Source: Armatimonadota bacterium (lineage in GTDB: Bacteria; Armatimonadota; Fimbriimonadia; Fimbriimonadales; Fimbriimonadaceae). Taken from it: a stretch of DNA of 6,906 nt. The translations under genes were made by a program, and so were the position numbers. Positions 1 to 5,541 of this stretch are shown here, in pieces (positions within the stretch are counted from its first letter, which is position 1; every line of letters begins with the position of its first letter). The stretch is taken from positions 1 to 6,906 of the forward strand of contig DPBN01000376.1 of NCBI GenBank assembly GCA_003516955.1, written 5' to 3'. The notes below the pieces were generated by a model. That model searched no databases, had not been told where the DNA came from, and worked only from the letters and a program-made list of their open reading frames with translations.

Positions 1-651
1 GATGGCCTCGGCCATGCGATCCTGCAGCGGGGCGTCCGCCGGGTAGGTCATGTACTGCTCCATCGTGTGCGCGAAGGCGTCCACCACGCCGTTGGCGGTC
101 TGCCGAGGCGGCAGGGTGAAGGTCGTCTCCGGGTCGAGGATGGAGAACTTGGGATAGACCAGCGGGCTGTAGAACGCGAGCTTCTCCCTCGTCTCGTCGC
201 GAGAGATCACAGAGTTGCCGTTCATCTCGGACCCGGTCGCGGGGAGCGTCAGGACGCTCCCGAGGGGCAGGGCGGCCTCGACCTTGGCGTGCTTGGCGAG
301 GATGTCCCACGGCTCTCCCTGGAAGGGCACCGCCGCGGCGATGAACTTCACCGCGTCCAGCACGGAGCCTCCGCCGACCGCCAGCAGGAAGCCGACGCCC
401 TCCCGCCGGCAGAGGTCCACGGCCTTCATGCAGGTCTCGTAGCGCGGGTTCGGCTCGATTCCGGCGAATTCCAGCACGTCGCGGCCCTCGAGGGCGGCGC
501 GAACCTGGTCGTACACGCCGTTCTTCTTGATCGACCCGCCGCCGTAGGCGAACAGAACCTTGTCGCCCTGCGGGACGAGACGGCGCAGCTCCGCGATCGT
601 TCCTTTGCCGAACACGAGCTCCACGGGGTTGCGGTAGGTGAAGTTGTTCAT
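1..651 (-). CDS. yqhD: YqhD-type NADPH-dependent iron-containing alcohol/aldehyde dehydrogenase (C-terminus cut off by the window edge)
   Basis: Cytoplasmic group III (iron-containing) alcohol dehydrogenase. Family members reduce short-chain and toxic aldehydes (glycolaldehyde, butanal, methylglyoxal and similar) with NADPH. The reading frame is open from the ATG at 651 to base 1: 217 codons of the roughly 385-390 usual for YqhD. It aligns without gaps to remembered E. coli YqhD over the N-terminus, starting MNNF. GGGS at residues 37-40 is the NADP-binding loop, GIEPNP follows near residue 63, and GGGSVLD at 93-99 and LPATGSE near 150 are family signatures. NGVVDAFAHTMEQY carries two metal ligands, D191 and H195 (E. 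coli D194 and H198). The other two histidine ligands lie beyond the window. The start is supported by AAGGAG (659-664) 7 nt upstream. It lies 212 bp downstream of the glycosidase on the same strand, so co-transcription is possible, but structured repeats intervene. Physiological substrate unknown. Confidence 0.94.
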   Translation of the reverse strand, partial: MNNFTYRNPVELVFGKGTIAELRRLVPQGDKVLFAYGGGSIKKNGVYDQVRAALEGRDVLEFAGIEPNPRYETCMKAVDLCRREGVGFLLAVGGGSVLDAVKFIAAAVPFQGEPWDILAKHAKVEAALPLGSVLTLPATGSEMNGNSVISRDETREKLAFYSPLVYPKFSILDPETTFTLPPRQTANGVVDAFAHTMEQYMTYPADAPLQDRMAEAI

Positions 652-712
652 GCGTTGACTCCTTGTGGTGAAGAGGTTACTTCAAGAGCCTGAGTCGCAT
701 CGGCCCCAGGCC

Positions 713-737
713 CGGCGGAGCGAGGGCCTCTCCGCCG
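713..737. repeat. Inverted repeat CGGCGGAG / CTCCGCCG
   Basis: Perfect 8-bp arms (713-720 and 730-737) are separated by 9 nt. The same octamer recurs in both orientations in the 14-bp palindrome at 791-804, so this motif is used repeatedly within about 90 bp. RNA from either strand could fold here. No T-run follows, so it is not a canonical intrinsic terminator. Confidence 0.55.
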
Positions 738-752
738 ACCGAGGGGCGAGGG
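727..752 (+). repeat. 26-nt direct repeat, copy 1
   Basis: Matches copy 2 (788-813) at 24 of 26 positions, differing only at 738 and 740. The repeat period is 61 bp. The unit starts CCTCTCCGCCG and ends GAGGGGCGAGGG. It lies in the gap between the glycosidase and the YqhD-like gene. Confidence 0.6.
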
Positions 753-787
753 TCGACCTGCTCTACGAAGGCCTCGACGGCCTTCAT

Positions 788-813
788 CCTCTCCGCCGGC
801 GGAGGGGCGAGGG
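788..813 (+). repeat. 26-nt direct repeat, copy 2, containing a 14-bp palindrome
   Basis: Second copy of the unit at 727-752, with two substitutions. These make CTCCGCCGGCGGAG (791-804) a perfect palindrome, whereas copy 1 is not palindromic there. Two copies are too few to call an array. Origin by local duplication is the simplest reading. Confidence 0.6.
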
Positions 814-838
814 GGGAGGCCGGGCGGCGGCTCCCCCC
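811..838 (-). terminator. G-run/C-run hairpin downstream of the glycosidase (possible transcription end)
   Basis: GGGGGGAG (811-818) and CTCCCCCC (831-838) form a perfect 8-bp stem with a 12-nt loop, starting 25 nt past the glycosidase TAA. In the minus-strand transcript it would be a very stable GC stem, but no U-run follows. It may slow polymerase or protect the mRNA 3' end rather than act as a classical Rho-independent terminator. The C-run (833-840) is also a likely place for a sequencing length error, which would be harmless because it is non-coding. Confidence 0.35.
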
Positions 839-863
839 CCTCCCGCCGGAAGCGTTCGCCCGT

Positions 864-3512
864 TTACGGGGCGGGCATCCACACGACCGAGCGCCCGCCG
901 CGGTTCAGGCGCGCGTAGTTCGGCACCGCGACCGCGGGGCTGCCGTCCGCGAACCGAGTCCGCAGGGTCACGATTCCGCCGAGCAGTTCGGGCGTCCACA
1001 CGGCCTCGATCGGGGCCGTGGGCGACAGCGGGCGATCCAGGGCCTGATCCACCGACTCGAAGTTGTAGACCAGCGGCCCGTACCGCAGCGCCACGCGGCC
1101 CACGTTGGCCTTGACCCGCGGGTCGCAGGACACCCTCTGCGGACGAAGCGGAACCGTGAACTCCACCGTGTCGCCCTTGCGCCAGACGCGCTCCAGCACG
1201 CGGTAGCCCTTGGCCGCCTTGGTGCGCACGGCTTGGCCGTTCACCCGAATCGGGCCGAGGCCGGCGACCTCCGGCTGGTTCCGATAGAGCGCGCTGGTCT
1301 GCCGGTTCGGCTCCCTCAGCCGCAGGACCAGGCGGACGGCCCTCTCCGGCTCGAGCGTGAGCTTCACCGAGCCCTTCCACGGGTAGTCCGTCTTCTGGGT
1401 CACGCGGGTCCGCACGCCGGCGACCTGGCCCAAGTCGGCCGATCCCTCGAAGTAGAGGTTCACGAACAGGCCGTCCGGCGCCTTGGCGTAGGCCCACTGC
1501 GGAAGCTGGAGCAGAGTTCGCGGCACGTTGCCCACGCAGCAGGGGCAGGCATGCCACTTGTAGCGGCCGTGGCTGGAGTCGAGCGCGTTGGTGTAGGTGT
1601 AGTTCTCGCCCGCCAGGTCGATCGCCCCGAGCACGTTGTTCATCAGGGTTTCCTCGAATAGGTCCGCGTGCCTCGCTTCGCCGGTGGTGCGCAGGAGCGC
1701 GTACTCGAAGAACAGTTGGCCGCAACCGGCGCACGACTCGCAGTAGGAGTTGTTCGGCAGGGAGTAGTCGGCCCCGAAGCCCTCTGAGGTCTCGCCGCTG
1801 CCGATCCCGCCGGTCAGATAGTACTTGCGGTGGACGATGCTGTCCTCGAGGGACAGCGCGGCGCTGAGCAGATCAACGTCCCGCGCGTCCTGGAACGCCT
1901 CGACCATGCCTTGGTATTGGTAGACCGCGCGAACGGCGTGACCCACCGCCTCGTACTGCTTGCGGACTGGCAGGTGGCTCTGGTCGTACTCGCTCCCGCC
2001 GCCTCTCTCATCCAGGAAGTAGAGCGCCAGCTGGCGGTAGCGGCGCCCTTGGCCGGGGCCCTTCAGCTCGTCCACGAGCCGACCGAGGCGGATCAGCGCC
2101 TGCTCGAGGCACTGGTGCTCCACGTGGAAGTGCCGCTTCGGCGCGGGCCCGATGTTGCGGTCCCAGCAGTCGGCCGCACGGATCGCCGCGTCCAGGAGCC
2201 TCCGATCCTTTCGGCCGGTGGCCTCGAAGTGCGCCATGGCGGCCTCGATGAGGTGCCCCAGGTTGAACGCCTCATGGTTGTGCACGTTCGACCAGCGCGG
2301 GGAGCCGGAGTTCGTTTCGAAGTTCTGGATGTACCCGTCCGGACTCTGGGCCGAGAGGATCTTGGGAATCCAGTCCTCGATGGTTCGGCGGAACAGCCGC
2401 TGGGCCGCCCGGATCTCCGGGTCTCCCTTCGGATCCAGCAGCAGAGCCAGGCACAGCGACTCCAGAGCGTCGTAGATGAACGCGTCGGCGAACGGCGGAC
2501 CCATGTGGGGCTCGTGCGGCTGGCCGCGAAGCTTCTTGCCGACCTCCTCGAAGTTCCGGATGCCACCCTCGGGCAGCTTCGGGTCGTTGTACTTCTCGAT
2601 CAGGTACGGCAGCCAACGCGTGAGGATCGCGCGGTAACGCGGTCCCCAGAAGGGGCCTCCCACGGACCATCCGGCCGCGCGCGGGCGCTCCAGCCACGGG
2701 CCGGTGGGAGCCGGCACCACGTGGACCCGCACCGTGTCCGCGGCGCGCTCCTCGCCGTCGTCGGCCGTCAGGCGCAGCAGGTAGACGCCCGGCCGGTCCA
2801 AGGTGGCCGAGGTGTCCGCCTTGGTCTCCGAGGCGAACGTGGCCTTGCCCGGCCCTGAGGCCTTCTCCCAGCGGACCGAAAGGCGGCCGGACGGCTTGCC
2901 GTCGTCCAGCACCTTGGGCGTCAGGTAGGTGCGCCCGCCGAGCACCACGGTGCGCTCGGGACCGGCCTCGACCTTCGGCGCGAAGTTGGGGGAGTTGCCG
3001 GAATCCAGCACGCGCCACTCCAGGATGCCGGTGGACGCCTCGCCGGAGGACCGGAACTCCAGGCGGAGTCGGTCCGTCCGAATCTCGCTGAACTCCACGA
3101 CGTTGAAGCGGTCCCCGAGGACGCCGACGGACTCGGCCCCCGGCACGGGCCGCCACTCCCCGTCGATCCACGCCAGCAGCCGGCACGACGCGGGCAGGCG
3201 CACGCCTCCGCGGTCGTCGAACCAGTACACCTCGATGCGGTTCGTGGCGATCGGCTTGGGCCACCGGTACTCCACCCATTGGGTGCCGGTTCGAGGCCAG
3301 TTTCCGTAGGCCGCCGGCCCGCGGTCCCACGATCCACGGGGCTCGTAGCCGTCGTTGACGGCGGAGAGCTTCTCGTGGGGCGACACGTAGCTGGTGGTCG
3401 TCTCCGCCGCGGCCGCGAGGTTGGTGGAAGAGGGGCCGCGCTGGGCCAGGGCGAACCCGATCGCTGCAAGCAACGGCGCCGCACCGAACAGAAAGAGTTG
3501 TCTGAGGGCCAT
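864..3512 (-). CDS. Secreted GH127/DUF1680 beta-L-arabinofuranosidase-like glycoside hydrolase with N-terminal beta-sandwich domains
   Basis: Probable exported retaining glycosidase of the HypBA1 type (beta-L-arabinofuranosidase, zinc-thiolate active site). 882 aa from the ATG at 3512. That start has AAGGAG (3521-3526) 8 nt upstream and opens directly on a signal peptide: MALRQ, a hydrophobic core, then ALA with cleavage near residue 23. An in-frame TTG 7 codons earlier would put residues through the SD and is rejected. Layout: discoidin/galactose-binding-like region ~39-170, PKD/Ig-like ~178-267 (ends RLTADDGEERAADTVRVHV), DUF1680 helical barrel from ~268 (HNHEAFNLGHLIEAAMAH at ~411), C-terminal beta-sandwich with RVNG. 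Active-site equivalents of HypBA1: acid/base E577, zinc ligands E592 and C594 (YCESC), nucleophile C658 and C659 (CPCC). This is longer than the ~650 aa of HypBA1 because of the N-terminal modules. Odd: additional cysteines at 591 and 597, and VGN where many members have PPN after CC. The exact sugar cannot be read from sequence; GH146-like specificity is the alternative. Confidence 0.92.
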   Translation of the reverse strand: MALRQLFLFGAAPLLAAIGFALAQRGPSSTNLAAAAETTTSYVSPHEKLSAVNDGYEPRGSWDRGPAAYGNWPRTGTQWVEYRWPKPIATNRIEVYWFDDRGGVRLPASCRLLAWIDGEWRPVPGAESVGVLGDRFNVVEFSEIRTDRLRLEFRSSGEASTGILEWRVLDSGNSPNFAPKVEAGPERTVVLGGRTYLTPKVLDDGKPSGRLSVRWEKASGPGKATFASETKADTSATLDRPGVYLLRLTADDGEERAADTVRVHVVPAPTGPWLERPRAAGWSVGGPFWGPRYRAILTRWLPYLIEKYNDPKLPEGGIRNFEEVGKKLRGQPHEPHMGPPFADAFIYDALESLCLALLLDPKGDPEIRAAQRLFRRTIEDWIPKILSAQSPDGYIQNFETNSGSPRWSNVHNHEAFNLGHLIEAAMAHFEATGRKDRRLLDAAIRAADCWDRNIGPAPKRHFHVEHQCLEQALIRLGRLVDELKGPGQGRRYRQLALYFLDERGGGSEYDQSHLPVRKQYEAVGHAVRAVYQYQGMVEAFQDARDVDLLSAALSLEDSIVHRKYYLTGGIGSGETSEGFGADYSLPNNSYCESCAGCGQLFFEYALLRTTGEARHADLFEETLMNNVLGAIDLAGENYTYTNALDSSHGRYKWHACPCCVGNVPRTLLQLPQWAYAKAPDGLFVNLYFEGSADLGQVAGVRTRVTQKTDYPWKGSVKLTLEPERAVRLVLRLREPNRQTSALYRNQPEVAGLGPIRVNGQAVRTKAAKGYRVLERVWRKGDTVEFTVPLRPQRVSCDPRVKANVGRVALRYGPLVYNFESVDQALDRPLSPTAPIEAVWTPELLGGIVTLRTRFADGSPAVAVPNYARLNRGGRSVVWMPAP

Positions 3513-3520
3513 GGAAGATG

Positions 3521-3526
3521 CTCCTT
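3521..3526 (-). promoter_or_regulatory. Shine-Dalgarno site that fixes the glycosidase start
   Basis: AAGGAG on the minus strand, 8 nt before the ATG at 3512. It decides against the upstream in-frame TTG (3533), which would place the SD inside the coding sequence and put seven residues ahead of an otherwise ideal signal peptide. Confidence 0.75.
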
Positions 3527-3534
3527 GATCCAAC

Positions 3535-3543
3535 AGTATAACA
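3535..3543 (-). promoter_or_regulatory. Extended -10 promoter for the glycosidase gene
   Basis: The minus strand reads TGTTATACT: a TGn extension plus TATACT, five of six matches to the sigma-70 -10 consensus. It is embedded in the only AT-rich stretch nearby. No good -35 is visible 16-18 nt upstream, as is common for extended -10 promoters. The predicted transcript start falls near 3528, giving a short leader with the SD almost at its 5' end. Promoter consensus varies among phyla, so this is a prediction. Confidence 0.5.
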
Positions 3544-3553
3544 AGAATGTTAT
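3538..3553. promoter_or_regulatory. Palindromic operator-like site between the divergent glycosidase and aldo/keto reductase genes
   Basis: ATAACAAGAATGTTAT is a perfect inverted repeat with 6-bp arms and a 4-nt spacer. One arm overlaps the glycosidase extended -10, which is where a repressor would block polymerase. A dimeric HTH regulator (LacI, GntR or a similar class) would fit the symmetry. The site lies 25 bp upstream of the glycosidase ATG and 60 bp upstream of the aldo/keto reductase ATG, so it could control both. No regulator gene lies in the window, and the family cannot be named from the motif. Confidence 0.5.
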
Positions 3554-3613
3554 GTGAATCGCGTTTCTGGAACGGGCTTTTCTCGGGGGTAGAGTCGGAA
3601 CGGAGGAGTATCC

Positions 3614-4597
3614 ATGGAGAAGCGACAGCTGGGACGAACCGGACGGATGGTGAGCCCGATGGGCTTCGGATGCTGGGCGATCGGCGGCCCCTTCTGGGCG
3701 GGCGAGACCCCGTTGGGCTGGGGGCAGGTGGACGACGAGGAGTCGATCCGGGCCATTCACGCCGCCCTCGACCTGGGAATCGACTTCTTCGACACGGCCA
3801 ACGTGTACGGCTGCGGGCACAGCGAGCGGGTGCTGGGCCGCGCGCTCAAGGGTCGCTGGGACAAGGTCGTGGTCGCCACGAAGTTCAACGCGGTGTTCGA
3901 CGAGTCCACGCGCCAGGTGACCGGGTCCGACGCCACGCCGGCCGGCATCCGAAAGGCCTGCGAGGACTCGCTGCGGCGGCTGGGAACCGACGTGATCGAC
4001 CTGTTCCAGTTCCACGACGGCGGATACCCGCTGGACAAGGCGCCGGAGGTCCGCGAGACCCTCGAGGAGCTGGTCCGCGAGGGCAAGATCCGCACCTACG
4101 GGTGGAGCACCGACTCGGCGGAGCGCGCGGAGCTGTTCGCCCAGGGCGAGCATTGCGCCGCGATCCAGTTCCACCTGAACGTTCTGGACGACAACCCGGC
4201 CGTGATCGCGGTTTGCGAGAGGCACCGCCTGACGGGCATCAACCGGGGTCCGCTGGCCATGGGGGTGCTGACGGGCAAGTACGGGGCCGACACGAAGGTC
4301 GGCGCCGACGACGTGCGCGGCGAAAAGGCTCCCGAGTGGATGCGGATCTTTCTAGGAGGAAAGCCGAATCCTGAATACATCGCCAAGAGGGAGGCGATCC
4401 GGGACATCCTGACCAGCAACGGCCGCACGGTGGCGCAGGGCGCGCTGGCCTGGATCTGGGCGAGGAGTCCGCAGACGCTCCCGATTCCTGGCATCCGCAC
4501 CGTGCGGCAGGCGCAGGAGAACGCCGAGGCCATGCGCTTCGGTCCGCTCACTCCCGCGCAGATGGCCGAGATCGAGAAGATTCTGGGGCGCGGCTAG
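3614..4597 (+). CDS. Aldo/keto reductase, GWST subclass
   Basis: Cytoplasmic NAD(P)-dependent oxidoreductase with a TIM-barrel fold. 327 aa, full length for the bacterial AKR11/12-like group. The catalytic tetrad is intact: D60 and Y65 (DTANVYG), K90 (ATKFN), H134 (FQFHDGG). Cofactor-side motifs are GWST 163-166, Q185, RGPLAMGVLTGKY 211-223 and PIPGIRTVRQAQENAEA 290-306. GWST replaces the commoner GVSN, so the usual nicotinamide-contacting Asn is Thr. I recall the same variant in a recognised bacterial subclass, so it is probably functional. The start is supported by GGAGGAG (3602-3608), 5 nt before the ATG. It is divergent from the secreted glycosidase across ~100 bp with a shared operator-like palindrome, which suggests a role with the released sugar (aldose/ketose redox), but the substrate is unknown. 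Its TAG stop overlaps the stop of the convergent gene. Confidence 0.95.
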   Translation: MEKRQLGRTGRMVSPMGFGCWAIGGPFWAGETPLGWGQVDDEESIRAIHAALDLGIDFFDTANVYGCGHSERVLGRALKGRWDKVVVATKFNAVFDESTRQVTGSDATPAGIRKACEDSLRRLGTDVIDLFQFHDGGYPLDKAPEVRETLEELVREGKIRTYGWSTDSAERAELFAQGEHCAAIQFHLNVLDDNPAVIAVCERHRLTGINRGPLAMGVLTGKYGADTKVGADDVRGEKAPEWMRIFLGGKPNPEYIAKREAIRDILTSNGRTVAQGALAWIWARSPQTLPIPGIRTVRQAQENAEAMRFGPLTPAQMAEIEKILGRG

Positions 4598-5535
4598 GCG
4601 TTCTCCAGCGCTTCGAGCTGCTCCGACGTGAGTCGTAGGCCTTCGGCGGCGAGGGCCTCGCGCAGGTGCGTCTCGCTGCCTGTGCCGAGGATCGGGATCG
4701 CCGTGGGCCTCTGGCTCAGAAGGTAGGCCAGAGCGACCTGGGTCGTCGTCGCGCCGGTTTCCGCCGCCACCCGTCGGGCAGCCTCGAGGCGACGCCGGTT
4801 GCGCTCGGTGTCGTACGAACCGGAGGAGCCCCGCTCGAGCTCGGTGATGCCACGGACCGGAGCCCACGCCGCAACCGGGATGCCCGCCTCGGCCAGCCGC
4901 TCCCGCTCCGAGTCCAGCACGTAGCGCACGTCGCCGGGGGCGTCGAGCGAGCTCCAATTCGGTTGCAGCAGGCTCCAGTGGTTCTGAAGGATCACGAACG
5001 CCCGGAGCCCTTTGCTCCGCGCGGAGCGGTTGGCCGCCAGCAGCCGCTCGGCCGACCAGTTGCTCGCGCCGAGGTGCCGCACGCGCCCGCTGTCGGCCAG
5101 GCGGTTGCAGGCGTCCACGATCTCGTCCACCGGCACGCGGGGATCGTCGCGGTGCAGGTAGTACAGGTCCACGCTGTCCATCCGGAGCCGTTCCAGGCTT
5201 TCCGAGAGGTCGCGTTCCACGACCTCCGGGGCGAGGAAGGCGTCCGGCCGCGGGTAGCCGTCGAAGGCGCAGTGGCCGCCCTTCGTGGCGATCGCCAGGC
5301 CCTGGCGGCCGAACCGGCGCACCGCCTCGGCGACCCAGCGCTCGCTCACGCCCAAGCCCTCGGGCACCCAAGCGGAGTAGCAGTGCGCCGTATCGATGAA
5401 GTTTCCTCCGGCACCCCTGTACGTTTCGAAGACGCGGAGGGCTTGGTCGGTCGGAATCCGCGTCCCGCAGTCGGCCGTCCCGAAGGCGAAGCGCGAGACG
5501 CTCAGGTCGGTGTTCGGAAGAATCACGGTCTCCAT
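4594..5535 (-). CDS. Aldo/keto reductase, second and distinct paralogue
   Basis: Cytoplasmic NAD(P)-dependent oxidoreductase, 313 aa. Tetrad D48 and Y53 (DTAHCY), K85 (ATKGG), H128 (YYLHRDD). GASNWSAERL at 156-165 is the classical GxSN form, unlike the neighbouring reductase. C-terminal cofactor motif PILGTGSETHLREAL at 281-295. The two reductases differ throughout and are not a recent duplication. It is the last gene of the minus-strand operon: its ATG is 6 nt after the TGA of the UroD-like gene, and no good Shine-Dalgarno is visible, which points to translational coupling. It converges on the plus-strand reductase and shares the CTAG that contains both stop codons. Family members act on sugars, sugar acids or small carbonyls. 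The substrate cannot be assigned, though operon context ties it to the methyltransferase-like protein and glycerate kinase. Confidence 0.94.
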   Translation of the reverse strand: METVILPNTDLSVSRFAFGTADCGTRIPTDQALRVFETYRGAGGNFIDTAHCYSAWVPEGLGVSERWVAEAVRRFGRQGLAIATKGGHCAFDGYPRPDAFLAPEVVERDLSESLERLRMDSVDLYYLHRDDPRVPVDEIVDACNRLADSGRVRHLGASNWSAERLLAANRSARSKGLRAFVILQNHWSLLQPNWSSLDAPGDVRYVLDSERERLAEAGIPVAAWAPVRGITELERGSSGSYDTERNRRRLEAARRVAAETGATTTQVALAYLLSQRPTAIPILGTGSETHLREALAAEGLRLTSEQLEALENA

Positions 5536-5541
5536 GGCGCT

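Larger units (their letters stand above)
677..787 (-). other. Possible 36-codon ORF (doubtful)
   Basis: The frame runs from an ATG (785-787) to a TAA (677-679), with a purine-rich GGCGGAGAGG directly before the ATG. The peptide begins MKAVEAFVEQVD and ends GPMRLRLLK. The MKA start and the PP-G-LGP-hydrophobic pattern faintly recall the first residues of medium-chain zinc dehydrogenases (GroES-like domain), so it could be a dead N-terminal remnant. It could equally be chance in GC-rich DNA. It contains one copy of the 26-nt direct repeat. The SD-like tract sits too close to the ATG to be convincing. Nothing beyond these sequence observations supports expression. Confidence 0.17.

Noticed and set aside
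713..838. CRISPR-like array
   Set aside because: Only two imperfect direct copies with a 35-nt gap, no third unit, no cas genes. Local duplication is a better explanation.
665..1114. A 149-codon plus-strand frame across the intergenic repeats
   Set aside because: Runs antisense into the glycosidase 3' end. The Arg/Pro/Ala-rich product reflects the G- and C-runs, not a protein.
1830..2858. A 342-codon plus-strand open frame opposite the glycosidase
   Set aside because: Complementary-frame shadow of the catalytic barrel, with no RBS or family motif.
3513..3533. Upstream TTG start for the glycosidase adding seven residues
   Set aside because: It would place the AAGGAG Shine-Dalgarno inside the coding region. 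The ATG at 3512 has ideal spacing and begins a clean signal peptide.
2921..4225. A 434-codon minus-strand open frame across the divergent promoter region
   Set aside because: It overlaps the glycosidase N-terminus and nearly two thirds of the plus-strand reductase in other frames, has low-complexity Arg/Pro/Ser-rich composition and no recognisable domain. It is a product of GC-rich codon bias.
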